Assembly: GCA_050084985.1 (NCBI GenBank)
Contig: JBITNC010000001.1
Coordinates: 125,798,001-125,862,000, forward strand
Length of the DNA: 64,000 nt
Direction: 5' to 3'
Origin: Nageia nagi
Lineage: Eukaryota > Pinophyta
Part shown: piece by piece, positions 49,651 to 61,030 of the stretch
Layout of the letters: each line of letters starts with the position of its first letter
How positions within the stretch are numbered: position 1 is the stretch's first letter
Notes under the pieces: model-generated
Seen by the model: the letters and a program-made list of their open reading frames with translations, nothing else
The model's database searches: none
What the model was told of the DNA's origin: nothing
Position numbers and translations under genes: made by a program

Positions 49651-50191
49651 ACTACAAATTTGTAACAAAGTATCAAGAAACACCTCTATCTTATCATTAA
49701 GAGAGAAAGCATAATAAGGTTACTAATTTTTAAAACTTATAATATTTATGGCTTTCCATATATAAAAAAGTAAATTGATTCTAAAAATATGCCAAACTTA
49801 CTAAAGAGTAATAGTAAAATGTATAAAATCTCCCAAGAGGGCATGATGCCAACACACATTCCTAAATAGAAAAAGGAGACCAACCAATCCCAAGCCATAA
49901 TTACAAGAAATAATCTTGTTAATTGTATAAAAATACACTTAATGTCAAGAACACCCAAGTGGAATAATAATTCCCCAAGGAGAAGACCCTAGAAAAGACA
50001 AGTCTAGCCAAAAAAGCTTGCTTAGGTTCAATGTATGCAACCCACAAAACACAAAATTTTGATTTCCAATGATACATGAGAGAAATTAAAGTCCACTTAA
50101 TATTAAGCTAAGGAATATAGGGGAGAAAAGGAGAAACATAATAATACCCATTTTGAGCTTTATAATCCATAATAAGAACCTTATACACCAT
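49651..50191. other. Spacer before the outer Tat element
   Basis: No gene recognised. The 70-residue minus-strand open frame at 49746-49958 is hydrophobic, has no matching neighbour, and is probably chance. Confidence 0.4.
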
Positions 50192-50932
50192 TATTATCCC
50201 ATAAAAGTAATATATGCATTTAATTTAATACATTAGGAAATATGTGCGCGCACTTATATATCATCAACTTACTATATTCTTGTTTATGTAGGTACATGCC
50301 CACCTAAGGAGTAGGTCATATTATTATCTATATAAATAGGGATCTAATAGTAAGTCCATATCAAGGAGGTATATGATCCCATATTTGGTCTTGATGATGG
50401 TAATCCTTTAGGTGTCTCTTGACACTGCCATTCAAAGTTAGGTTTGTGTACTTCCTTATGCAAGCATCTTGATAGTTCTAAGCTTATTTGAGTATCAAAT
50501 AGAGACCATTGAGAGTTTTTGTGGAGGTACAGAGTTAGTTTGGAATGGACTATAGTCTAACAAAGACCACCAATGCTCCTTGTAGATGAAAGTAGACTAT
50601 TGATGCTCCTTATAAGCATGAAATAGATTATTTGTAGCCCTCTTTTTGGATTATCTTTCTTCACAACTTTGAGTACAGACTCTATTCATTATTGATGCTT
50701 CATCAATATCTTTTGTTCATACATAATAGGTATGCTTTATGAGGTAAGTACAATATTAAATCTTATTTGGTAATGTCATTTTGACTCCAATTATTTGTAA
50801 TCTTCTATATTAGCTTATCTTGTTATAAATTGCTATTTGTTAGCTCAAAATTTACAAATAGATATATGTATCTTTTGGAACTATAGATATTTTGGTTATT
50901 TGTATTCTTGAATACAAATTTATTTATAAACA
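50192..50932 (+). repeat. 5' LTR of the outer element
   Basis: Aligns with the inner element's LTRs (for example GTAGGTACATGCC, TATATAAATA and GGGATCTAATAGTAAGTCC). A TATA box lies at 50329-50338. It ends ATAAACA, followed by TTTTGGTGAACACAACAT, a mutated form of the inner primer-binding site. It is about 130 bp shorter than the inner LTRs through deletions. Confidence 0.85.
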
Positions 50933-51035
50933 TTTTGGTGAACACAACATGAAATCATAAGTAGTTGTGATAAAACCCTAGGGTTTTAGTTAGGACTAAT
51001 AAATAATTTATTAGTTGTTTTAGATATGGATCAGT

Positions 51036-52181
51036 TAAGAGTATTCTTGTGAAGTCTTTTGAGAAGAGATCTTGATGAGCTCTTGGGAGATATTTAGTGT
51101 GATGGACTAGAAGTACCTAATGAAGAAGCTAAACATGGTGATGGAAGTAACAATGATAACATTCTAGCTACTATTGAGGGTATGAAAAGATAGATTAATC
51201 AATTAGCAAGAGGATCAGTTCAGCCAAATAATTCAATTGAGTTTGGTAGTCTTTTATTGAATGATATCCATCTATGCATGCCACCATTAGATTATAAAGA
51301 TCCCAAATTTTGTAAGTTCAGTGGGGAAGGAGATCCTAAGAGACATTTACAAGGGTTTAAAGATGAGTGTGAGCTCAAAATCAATATGGATTAAAGATTA
51401 CTAGTGAAGTTCTTTCCTCATAGTTTGGAAGGAGAGGCTCATGAATGGTTCTGTGCTCTATAGAAAAGGTCAATTAAATCATTTAAATAATTAAACAAAT
51501 TATTTCTAGAATAGTATAAACACAATATTAAGGACGAAGTCATGGTTTCAAATCTATGTGCTATGAGGCAAGGTAGTAAAGTTTATCATATGATTTAAGA
51601 AGACATGGCAACAAATCAAAACAAAGCTTACTATAAAAGAGGTAAATAATATTTTCAAGGATGCTATGATATTATCCTTACAATCTTATATCATTGATTT
51701 AACACATCTAGCATTTTTTGATATGACATATAAATTATTGAAAAAAGAAAAAGTCCTTATGAAACTAGGGCTTGTGAAGTATCGAGAAGATGACAAACCT
51801 AGGGCCAAGGATAAGCAACTACAATCACCAAAGAAAGATAAATCCATGCATGTGGTAGAAAAGGTAGATGAAAAGAAAAAAAGAAAATTCATAAAGTTTT
51901 CTATACTTCCCAGGTCTATCATGAAAGATCTAATGGTAAAGAGATTATTATAGCCTTTACCTAAGAGAGAGGAAGATGAATCAATAGAGAGGCTAGCATG
52001 GTATAAAGAAGATAGATATTGCAAATATCATCAAACCAAGGGGCATGCCATTAATGGGTGTGGAGGCTTAGAAAACAAAATACAAATGCTTATAGAGGAT
52101 GGATTCTATGTTTCCCCAACTAAACTTAAAGATATAGAGGAAGAGCAGCATGTCAATGTAATTTTCCATGAAGAAGTATGT
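51036..52181 (+). pseudogene. gag pseudogene, outer element, 5' part
   Basis: Begins ATGGATCAG, as in the inner copy. It shows RRDLDELLG, then FSGEGDPKRHLQGFKDECELKI (about 51315-51390) and FFPHSLEGEAHEWF (51410-51450). A zinc-binding C-x2-H-x4-H-x4-C knuckle (CKYHQTKGHAINGC) lies near 52020; here the first Cys is retained, whereas the inner copy has Tyr. Many stops and frameshifts. It is cut at 52181 by the inner element within a coding sequence that resumes at 60670. Confidence 0.82.
52177..52181. other. Target site duplication of the inner element, left copy
   Basis: TATGT directly before the 5' LTR. It is identical to 60670-60674 directly after the 3' LTR. Confidence 0.92.
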
Positions 52182-53053
52182 TGTTAACACATAAAAATTT
52201 GATTTATGTATTTGTTAATACATTATAAAATAGTTTCCTGCACTTATAATCAGTTATTAATGTTATCTTGGATTTTATTAATATATATCATTATTTACTA
52301 TGTTTCTCTTGCTTATGTAGGTACATGCCGACTCAAGGAGTGCGTCATATTATCTACTACCTATATAAATAAGGGATCTAATAGTAAGTCCATAATCAAG
52401 GATACACATGATCTCACATATGGTCTTGATAATGGCAATCATATTGTAAGGTGTATCTTGACATTGCCTGTCAAGCCTGATTTTGTGTATCCCCTTCTTG
52501 CGAGCATTCTAAAGAATTGAGAGACCTATCTGATAATCATTTTGCGATCATCTCGAGATTTTAGTGGGGGTGTAGACTCGTTGGAGATGGATCATAGCCT
52601 ATTGAAGGCCGCCAGCACTCCTCTATGGACAAATATAGACTGCTAGTGTTCCTATGCAGTGTGACAAACACTGCCCATGGCCTTCTTCTGTGACTTTTTT
52701 TAGCTTCATGATTTCAGGTGTGGACAATGTTGGATCCTAGGATTTCGTCATCAGCTTCATTTTGAACATGCTCCATGAAGTGGGTATATAATTTCAGTCT
52801 TGATAGGCGATGTCATTTTACACCTATTTTATCATACATATATTTCGCATTTACTTGTTACATACTTATCAGTGAACTTGAATTTATCAAGCAAATTTTG
52901 AGTTTTATCAATTTGTCAAAATACTTATTGTTATCTTTCATTATTCTGTGTATAAATTGCTATTAATAGCTCAAGTTACAAGTGCATTCAAGTGTGTGAA
53001 TGTTTTCCTTTATTGCTCATTTATTTGCAAGCTCGAATTTTTACTTGTAAACA
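52182..53053 (+). repeat. 5' LTR of the inner element
   Basis: Carries a TATA box TATATAAATAA (52363-52373) preceded by the conserved block GTAGGTACATGCCGACTC. Matches 59801-60669 throughout. Confidence 0.95.
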
Positions 53054-53055
53054 TC

Positions 53056-53073
53056 TGGTGAACCCGACATGAA
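53056..53073 (+). other. Primer-binding site of the inner element
   Basis: TGGTGAACCCGACATGAA begins two bases after the LTR end. TGG pairs with the CCA end of a tRNA; I do not assign the tRNA. The outer element has a mutated version at 50936. Confidence 0.8.
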
Positions 53074-53144
53074 GTTCACATCATTGTACTAAAACCCTAA
53101 GGGTTTTAGTTAGGACTAATATCTATTTTGTGAGTGTTTTAGTA

Positions 53145-54655
53145 ATGGATCAGCTTAAATTATTCCTACGTAGTCTTTCAAGAAGAGATCTAGATGAATT
53201 ATTGGGGAAAATTAGACATGATGGTCTAGAGGGATCCAAAGGAATGTGAAATAGTGCTGAGGGCAACAATAGTAACTTTCAAGCTACTATAGAGGGTATG
53301 AAAAGGCAAATCGATAGATTGGCAAGGGGATCAGCTCCGCTTAATGATTCTTTTAAATTTGGTAGTCCCCTATGCGATGAGATTCGTAGGCACATGCCAC
53401 CATCTGATTATAAAGAGCTGAAATTCTATAAGTTCAATGGTGAAGGAGACCTAAGGAGACATCTACAAGGATTCAAGGATGAGTGCGAACTCAAAATCGA
53501 TACAGATCAAAGATTACAAGCCAAATTCTTTCCCCATAGCTTGGAGGGAGAGGCTTGAGAATGGTTTTATGCCCTACCTAAAGGGTCCATCACATCATTT
53601 GGAGAATTTAGTAGTTTATTCCTTGAGCAATACAAGCATAACATCAAGCAAGAGGTTATGGTATCAGATTTATGCGCTATAAAGCAAGGCAATGATGAGA
53701 AACTGGACAAATTTGTTGTAAGGTTTAAGAAGACATGGTAGCAAGTGAAGACCAGATTGACGAAAAAAGAGGTAAATAATATTTTTAAAGAAGCTATTAT
53801 CTTACCCTTGTAATCACATGTCATCGATTATACACATCTTGCATTTTCGAATATGACATATAAATTGTTAGAGAAAGAGAAAATCCTTGTGAAGCTAGGG
53901 CTTGTGAAGTATGGCAGTGATGATAAGACTAAAGCAAAGGATAAGAGATCGCAATCACCAAAGAAGGAGAAAACTATTCATGTGGTCGAGAAGATAAGCG
54001 GGCTGAAAGAGAGGAAATTTATGAAATTTCCCATGCCTCCAAGATATATCCTAAAAGACCTTATGGCAAAAGGGTTGTTACAACCCTTACCTAAGCGTGA
54101 AGAAGATCCTACAGTAGAAAAACCCACTTGGTATAAAGAAGATAGGTATTACGAGTATCATCAGACTAAGGGCCATGCTACTAATGGGTGTGGAAGCCTT
54201 AGGAACAAAATACAGAAGCTCATAGAAGATGGATTCTATGTGTGTCTGGCAAAGGTCAAAGATGCAGAGGAAGAGCAACATGTCAATGTGATTTTCCATG
54301 AAGATGTTTGTGTGGTACTCACAAGAGGGAGAGCTAGAGAGATGGTCGATCCAGTTACCTGTGAGAAGGAGCTACCAAAAGATCCTAGAGGTTTTGATTT
54401 GATTGAGCAATTAAAGAGCACACAAGCTAAGGTTAGTCTTTTTGAGTTACTTCAGATTTTAGCACCTCATAGGGAGATGATGAATCAGGTTTTCAGGAAT
54501 AGTTAGATAGATCAAAATATTTCTATTGCTACTTTTACGGAAAAGGTAGAGATTTTGGGTAAAGAGGAAGTTATTGCATTCTACCCTAGCGAGAAGCCTA
54601 GTAAGGACGTCACTAAGCTTCATCCACCTTTGTTCATTGAGGTGGATGCTTTGGA
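53145..54655 (+). pseudogene. gag pseudogene, inner element
   Basis: Capsid/nucleocapsid precursor. A single frame runs from ATG 53145 through the gag core (KFNGEGDLRRHLQGFKDE near 53430-53480, FFPHSLEGEA 53526-53555, FGEFSSLFLEQYKHNI near 53600-53645) and the knuckle region YEYHQTKGHATNGC (54150-54192), where the first zinc ligand has become Tyr. It ends with the box VSLFELLQILAPHREMMNQVF (54432-54494). Stops in frame: TGA 53247, TGA 53556, TAG 53739, TAA 53811, TAG 54504. Where the outer copy still has Gln the inner has TAG or TAA (53739, 53811, 54504). A one-base deletion near 54652 shifts the frame before the protease. Confidence 0.9.
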
Positions 54656-55675
54656 ATAATAGTTAAGAGGTCATTGATAGATGGTGGGGTAGCCCTGAAT
54701 ATTGGTACCACTCATCTATTGGAGCAATTTGATCTGGATATGCTACCTCCAAGAGAAGAGACTACCATGAGAATCAAGGGATTTGATAGCATACCTAGAA
54801 GATGTGCAGGAATTATCACATTACCAATCAAGGTTGGTAATAAAGTGCTTAACCCTCTATTTTATATCATGGAAGGAAAGCCTTCATTCAACTTTATTCT
54901 TGGAAGACCTTGGATAGATGATATGGATGGAGTGGCATCAACGTTACATAGGTGTTTTAAATTCTATTTTGAGGGGAATGTCTATAAGGTTGAGGCAGAT
55001 GAACAGATGGCCAAGTAGTGTAACTTTATCCTCCCGAAGAGATTTGTTCCATGTGATGTGGAAGATGAAACCCTTCTAGCCAGGATTGATCAGATTTATA
55101 GGAAAGCATTACAAAAAATCAATGTGATGGATATCGGGATTGGTTCATATGTTATCACAAATATCAATGAAATTAGTTTAGACAGAAACTTCAATGAACA
55201 ATAGCAAGGTTTGGAAGAAGAACACTTGCACTCCTTTTCAGTGACAGGGGACCATCGGTGGTCTTATTCTAGGGAAGAAATAGAGAAAAACTAGTCAAGT
55301 ATAATTTTGTATCAGGGTGGTGATCATGTTTGTCAGGATAGAATTTCAAAAATAGTGCAGATCGATGAGTGGGTAAGCAATTGTTATGTAATTGATTGTG
55401 AGATTGATGAGGAAAATGCTATACACAGTATAGATCTATTTCAGAATGATGATGCCTTTTTAGAAGTATTAGGCACTAGAACAAAATATCTAATAAGGTA
55501 CAAAAAGAGAATTCAAATGCATTGTCCAGATATACATGCTTATTTTAAGGAATCCAGAGATGACAAGATTGAGGGATTGGGAGAGTTACCATTCCCTTTG
55601 CCATTAGAAGCTAAGGTTACCTGGCTGAATGAAGAAATTGAAGAAGTTAATATCGGCTCTCAAGAGATACCGTGA
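54656..55675 (+). pseudogene. Aspartic protease and linker, inner element
   Basis: Retroviral-type protease: the active-site loop LIDGGVALNIG (54671-54703) has D-G-G, as in many Tat/Athila proteases, and the C-terminal FILGRPWIDDM box is at 54893-54925. The linker (55020-55672) is acidic and lacks a known domain; it holds an open piece of 122 residues from 55307. Stops: TAG 55016, TAG 55202, TAG 55292, TGA 55673. Three of these (55016, 55202, 55673) sit at positions that are also stops in the outer copy (61335, 61521, 62001). Confidence 0.87.
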
Positions 55676-56400
55676 ATACTAAAAATGGGTAAGCTTCTTG
55701 AGGCACCATCACAAAATGAATTAGTTCAGTCTTTTCATAATTATTCCAAGCTATTTGCATGGTCTTACAAAGATATGCCAGGGTTAGATGAGAATTTTGT
55801 GGTTCATAACCTGGTGGTCGAAAAAGGGGCAATGCCAGTAAAATAAAAGCCATAAAAAATGCCTTTTCAGGTTTCATTACTCATGAAGAAGGAAATAGAG
55901 AAATTGCTAGAAGTTGGATTCATAAGATCCATAGACTACTCAAAATGGATGGCTAATATAGTTCCAGTTAAGAAGCCTACATGTGAAATTAGAGTATGTA
56001 CTAATTTTAGGGATCTCAACAAGGCTTGTCCAAAAGATGATTTTCCATTGCCTAACATAGATATGATCATTGACAGTTTAGCAAGATATGAGATGTTGTC
56101 ATTTATGGATGTCTTTTTGGGATATAATCAGATTAAAATCAAAGAGAGTGATCAACATAAAATAGCTTTTAGAACACCTTGGAGTAACTTTTGCTACAAG
56201 GTAATGCTGTTTGGTCTCAAGAATGCAGGAACTACATACCAAAGAGCCATGATAGCTATGTTCCATGATTTCATTCATAAGACAGTTGAGGTATATGTTG
56301 ATGATATTTTGATAAAATCCAAGAACAAAGAAGATCATGTTCAAGATTTGAAAGCAGCATTTGAGAGGATGAGATAGTACAAGTTAAGAGTTAAGCCATA
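55676..56400 (+). pseudogene. Reverse transcriptase, inner element
   Basis: RT domain: KMGKLLEAPSQNELVQSFH (55683-55740), NLVVEKG, then IEKLLEVGFIRSIDYSKWMA (55892-55951), VCTNFRDLNKACPKDDFPLP (55996-56055), SFMDVFLGYNQIKI (56099-56140), LFGLKNAGTTYQRAM (56209-56253) and the catalytic box YVDDILIKSK (about 56294-56323). NKACPKD is typical of the Tat group. The longest open piece is 55859-56377. Stops: TAA 55844, TAA 55853, TAG 56375, TAG 56399, the last two replacing Gln (the outer copy has CAA at the position of 56399). Confidence 0.92.
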
Positions 56401-57115
56401 GAAGTGTGTATTTGGTGTGTCATTAGGAAAACTCTTGGGACATATTGTCTCAAGGAGAGGTGTGGAAGTGGATCCCAAAAAGATCAAAGCCATCATAGAA
56501 ATGGCACCTCCAACAAATATCAAGCAATTAAGGAGTTTACAAGGTAAAATACAGGCCATTAGAAGATTTATATGTCAATTAATGGACAAGATAGCTCCTA
56601 TGTCTCATTTACTTAAGAAAGATGTTGAGTTTAAATGGGATGATAAATGTCAAGAGTCATTTGATAAGATAAAAGAATATTTGTTACACCCATCGGTTTT
56701 AGCTCCATATAGGCATGGAGAACCCCTTTAGCTTTATGTTTCAGCTACAGAGCATGCATTTGGAGCAATGCTTGCTAAGAAGGAGGAAGATGGTAAAGAG
56801 AGGGCTATCTATTTTATCAGCAGGACATTGAAGGATTATGAGACTAGATACACTCCTATTGAGAAGTTATGTCAATGTGTGGTGTTTGCTACTGAAAGGT
56901 TGCAGCATTACATGATCAATAGCACTACACATGTGCTTACATAGGTAGATCCATTGAGGTACTTAATGTCAAAGCCTTGCCTTGATGGAAGAGCATCAAA
57001 ATTGGTCATGTTACTTCAAGAATTTGATCTCAGATTTGTCAAGCAAAAATTAGTTAAGGGACAGGAAATTGTAGATTTTGTTGCAAAATTCCCCACAAGG
57101 GATAGTTTAGAGCAG
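56401..57115 (+). pseudogene. RT connection and degenerate RNase H, inner element
   Basis: Contains KCVFGVSLGKLLGHIVSRRG (56402-56461), the open frame 56417-56731 with LRSLQGKIQAIRRFI, then LYVSATEHAFGAMLAKK (56732-56782), YFISRTLKDYETRYTPIEKL (56810-56869) and VDFVAKFPTRDS (57074-57109). The first RNase H lacks a clear D-E-D-D set, as is usual for the inactive first RNase H of Tat elements. Stops: TAG 56729 (TGG in the outer copy) and TAG 56942 (also TAG in the outer copy, 63263). A two-base deletion near 57115 shifts the frame. Confidence 0.88.
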
Positions 57116-57640
57116 AGAAGAATTCAAGGATGAATGTGCATTAATAGATATGGTAGAGGTTGTAGAGAAGGACCTCCTGTGGCCTATTTATGATGATGAT
57201 AGGACCATCGATGTTCCATTTCCAAGAGAATCTAAACCTTGGAAGTTATACTTTGATGGGTCAAGGTGTATGCATGGATCAGGAGCAGGAATTGCGTTAA
57301 TATCATCGTAGAACAACATCATTCCTATGTCCTACAAATTGTCATTTGAATGCACTAACAATATGGTAGAATATGAAGCTCTTATATTGGGCTTAAAGGT
57401 AGCTATAGAAATTGGTATTTCACGGATACATATTTATAGAGATTCACAACTAATAGTTAAGTAGGTCAACGAGGTTTACAAGACCAAAGATGAAAAAATT
57501 ATCCCTTATAGGGATTATGTTATCAATTTAATCACACATTTCAAAGGATATCAATTGGAAAGTGTCCCAAGGAGTAGTAACAGACTAGCAGATGCAATGG
57601 CAAGTGTGACATCGCTTATACCATTGGGAGTTGAGGACAA
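57116..57640 (+). pseudogene. Second (archaeal-type) RNase H, inner element
   Basis: Domain with its acidic residues in place: LYFDGSRCMHGSGAG (about 57246-57290, first Asp), EYEALILGLKVA (57369-57404, Glu), HIYRDSQLIVK (57429-57461, Asp) and RLADAMASV (57582-57608, last Asp). Stops: TAG 57309 (the outer copy has CAA) and TAG 57462. This additional RNase H, after a degenerate first one, is the hallmark used to place the element in the Tat group. Confidence 0.9.
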
Positions 57641-58996
57641 AGAAACTAGCTTCACCATCAGAAACCTAGAAACTTCATCCACTACCGAGGAAAGTGCAAT
57701 ATGTGTAGTCCAAAGAGTTGGGTATGAGGAGAGTCTATGGTACCAACATATCTATAGATATTTGAAGGATGATTTTATTGATACTACTCTTGATAAGCGA
57801 GAGCAAATCAGAATAAAGAGGCTTGCAACTAGGTATGTTATCATTGGTGGTGTGCTTTACAAAAGGTCATTTAATGGTATTCTTTTAAGGTGCCTTCTTA
57901 TTGAGGAAATTGTGATAGTATTAGAGCATGCCCACGGGGGGGCATGTGGGGGGCATTTTAATGGGAGATCAATTTTTGGCAAGCTAATCAGGATGGGTTA
58001 TTAGTGGCCTACCATGGAGCATGACTATTTTGAGCATGTCAAGAAATGTGAGGAATGTCAAAGGCATGCACATCTTGAGCTTACACCAACTTAGGAATTG
58101 AACTATGTTACATCGCCATGGCCTTTCTCTATGTGGGCTATGGATTTCATGGGTGTTATTAACCCGCCATCTAGTGAGGGGCACAAGTTTATCTTAGTTG
58201 CTACAGAATATTATACGAAATGGGTTGAGGCTATCCCTTTAAAAATAGCTATACAGAAGCATGTGATCAAGTTCATCAAGGAATACGTCATTTGTAGGTT
58301 TTGCATACCATAAAGGTTGGTTATGGAAAATGGGGCTAACTTCACAGGTAAGGATATCAAATAATTTTGCCAAAAAATGAGGATTGAGCAGAGATTTTCT
58401 TCATTTTACTACCCTCAAGGTAATGGGTAGGCTGAAGCTACAAATAAGATGATCAAAAGGATATTGGCCAAGAATATCAAGAAGAATGGGAGAGATTGGC
58501 ATGAGCAATTACCTTATGCTTTATGGGCATATAGGACAAGTGAAAGGATAGCAATAGGTGCTACCCCATACTCTCTTGTGTTTGGAGATGAGGCAATTAT
58601 CCCTCTTGAGATTGAGATCCCATCTTTGAGGATTGCACTCAAGGATGTGATGAAGGAACCACAATATTTGGAGGCAAGATTGAATCAACTTGAAGCACTA
58701 GATGAAAAGAGAATCACTACATTAGAACACCTTAGAGCATATCAGCAAAGGATTAAAAGATCATATGGCAAGAGAGTGGTCCCTAAGGATTTTGAGGTTG
58801 GAGATATGGTCTTGGAGGAGAATATTTCCAATACTACAGCTAGAGATGAGCTTAAGGGAAAGTTTGAGCCAAATTGGGTTGGACCATACCTTATTATAGA
58901 AGTATTTGGTAGAGGTGCTTATAGGTTGTCTACATTGGATGGGGAGATTCTCAAGAATCCCATCAATGCTAGGCATTTGAAGAAGTATTACATCTA
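57641..58996 (+). pseudogene. Integrase, inner element
   Basis: Zinc domain: HAHGGACGGHFNGRSIFGK (57927-57983) and KKCEECQRHAH (58041-58073). Catalytic core: AMDFMGVINPPSSEGHKF (58137-58190, first Asp), then VMENGANFTGK (58320-58352), where the second Asp of D-N-G is Glu, and YYPQGNG.AEATNK (58410-58446, Glu). The C-terminal domain is open to the natural end (58449-58996: GATPYSLVFGDEAIIPLEIE, ..GPYLIIEVFGRGAYRL, ARHLKKYYI), with no chromodomain. Stops: TAG 58002, TAG 58092, TAA 58311, TAA 58362, TAG 58428; the last replaces the Gln of the usual NGQAE motif. Confidence 0.92.
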
Positions 58997-59787
58997 GGTG
59001 GCCTATGGGCTGATGCGTGCATCTGGGTCGCAGCGAAGTATACTAAAGGAATGATCATGCAAGAAAATGTCATGAAGCCAAATCAGAGAGTCAGTTTGAG
59101 GTTAGAAGAGGAGCACCCATGCTCCATATCCATGAGAAGTAGGTCACTTGTGGTCCTATCTTTAAGTCAGAAGCAGCTAGTTTGAAGATCCTTTATGCCT
59201 CTTGGCAGAGTTCTAGCTCCTAGATTGGTCAGATTTATCAGTCTTATTAGATTTATCAGATTATTAGTAGTTTATCATATGCCTCTTAGTGGAGTTTTAG
59301 CTCCATATTGCATGCCCCTTGGTGGAGTATTAGCTCCATATTAATTACCATGCCTCTTAGCAGGGAGTCCAGCTCCTACAGAATCATCGGACTGAACCAT
59401 CAATGATAGGAGATGGTTGTACTCCACACAAAAAAAAATATAATATCCAAAATGTCAAAAAATATGGGTAATTATCATCTATGATCTCTGGGTAGATGGT
59501 TATGGACCCTAGAGCTATCTTTTCTTTTTGCAGGATATCATTGGAGTCTAGCAATATCAACTAGGGGCAACATGGTGAATATCACATAAGGGGGTTTCTT
59601 AACCCATATCTCTTCTCATTATGTTGTTTAGCTTTCTCAAGTTTATCATAGTTCAGTATCAAAATTAGATTGATTAGTGTTGGTATTATGCTTATCAATG
59701 CTTATCAATATTTGATTGGCTATGACATATTGAGTATACTTTGAATGAAAAATCTTAATGCACCTAGTGATTTGTGCTTTATCATTC
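58997..59787 (+). other. 3' untranslated region of the inner element
   Basis: Non-coding, with a local repeat: the phrase TGCC[TC]CTTGG/AG.GGAGT.TTAGCTCC recurs about four times between 59195 and 59375. There is no extra ORF, in contrast to the 18.9-kb element. Confidence 0.6.
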
Positions 59788-59796
59788 AAAGTGGGG
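59788..59796 (+). other. Polypurine tract of the inner element
   Basis: AAAGTGGGG, followed by CATT and then the 3' LTR start TGTTAACA. Its position and sequence are typical for Ty3/gypsy elements. Confidence 0.8.
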
Positions 59797-59800
59797 CATT

Positions 59801-60669
59801 TGTTAACACATAAAAATTTGATTTATGTATTTGTTAATGCATCATAAAATAGTTGCTTGCACTTATAATTAGTTATTAATGTTATCTTGGATTTCATTAA
59901 TATATATCATTATTTACTATGTTTCTCTTACTTATGTAGGTACATGCCGACTCAAGGAGTGCATCATATTATCTACTACCTATATAAATAAGGGATCTAA
60001 TAGTAAGTCCATAATCAAGGATACACATGATCCTACGTATGGTCTTGATAATGGCAATGATATTGTAAGGTGTATCTTGACATTGCTTATCAAGCCTGAT
60101 TTTGTGTATCCCCTTCTTACGAGCATTCTGAAGAATTGAGAGACCTATCTGATAATCATACTATGATCATCTCGAGATTTTAGTGGGGGTGTAGACTCAT
60201 TGGAGATGGATCATAGCCTATCAAAGGCCATCAGTGCTCCTTTGTGGATGAATATAGACTACTGACGTTCCTATCCAGTGTAATGAACATCATCTATAGC
60301 CTTCTTTTGTGACTTTTTTTAGCTTTGTGATTTCAGGTGTGGACAACGTTGGATCCTAGGATTTCATCATCAGCTTCATTTTGAATGCACTCTGTGAAGT
60401 GGGTATATAATTTTATTCTTGATAAGTGGTGTCATTTTATGCCTATTTTATCATACATATATTTCGCATTTACTTGTTACATACTTGTCAGTGAACCTAA
60501 ATTTATCAAGCAAATTTCAAGTTTTATCAATTTGTCAAAATACTTGTTATATTTCATTATTCTGTGTATAAATTATTATCCATAGCTCGAGTTACAAGTG
60601 CATTCAAGTGTGTGAATGTTTTCCTTTATTGCTCATTTATTTGCATGCTCAAATTTTTACTTGTAAACA
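59801..60669 (+). repeat. 3' LTR of the inner element
   Basis: Partner of 52182-53053, with the TATA box at 59981-59991. Differences from the 5' copy are mainly C/T and G/A. Confidence 0.95.
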
Positions 60670-60674
60670 TATGT
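60670..60674. other. Target site duplication of the inner element, right copy
   Basis: TATGT, identical to 52177-52181. The outer reading frame resumes here (GTAGCACTTACAAGAG, which matches 54311-54326 of the inner element). Confidence 0.92.
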
Positions 60675-61030
60675 GTAGCACTTACAAGAGAAAGATCAAG
60701 AGTAATAACAAATCCTATCACATGTGAAAGAGAGCTTCCTAAAGATCCAAGAAGTTTTGACCTCATTGAGAAACTCAAGAACACACAATCAAAGGTTAGT
60801 TTGTTTGAATTACTTCAAATTTTAGAACCACATAAAGAAATGATGAATCTAATTTTCAAGAGTAATCAGATAGATAGGAACATCTCAATCATTACTTTTG
60901 CAAAAAAGGCAAAAATATGGATTAAAGGGGATGTTATCACTTTTCACCCTAGTGAAAGACCTAGCAAGGATGTGTCTTGGTTACATCCACCATTTTTTGT
61001 TGAAGTGAATATCTTTGGTAATACCACCAC
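60670..61030 (+). pseudogene. gag end of the outer element, after the interruption
   Basis: Resumes the gag C-terminus: VALTRERSRVI, ITCERELPKDPRSFDLIEKL (60717-60776) and VSLFELLQILEPHKEMMN (60795-60848), collinear with 54310-54490 of the inner element. Open reading continues through KSNQIDRN, where the inner copy has a stop. The sequence between the SFDLIEK box and the protease is shorter than in the inner element: the active-site part of the protease (SLIDGG...) is missing. Confidence 0.85.

Larger units (their letters stand above)
52182..60669 (+). mobile_element. Inner Tat-like Ty3/gypsy LTR retrotransposon, 8.49 kb, structurally complete
   Basis: LTRs of 872 and 869 bp with TGTTAACACA...TAAACA ends, a primer-binding site, gag, protease, RT, degenerate RNase H, second RNase H, integrase, a polypurine tract, and a perfect 5-bp target duplication (TATGT). 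LTR differences are roughly 5-6% by eye, mostly transitions. Gag and pol lie in one reading frame apart from two small deletions (about 54652 and 57115) and 22 stop codons, so it could not make its proteins. It inserted into the coding region of a member of its own family. Confidence 0.95.

Noticed and set aside
49746-49958. Minus-strand membrane-like ORF
   Set aside because: Hydrophobic composition is expected from AT-rich DNA; no homologue within the window and no supporting context.
55016-55018. Programmed readthrough stop between protease and RT
   Set aside because: A single shared TAG could suggest this, but three more shared stops, including one inside RNase H, and many private TAGs make loss by deamination or inheritance of a defective template more likely.
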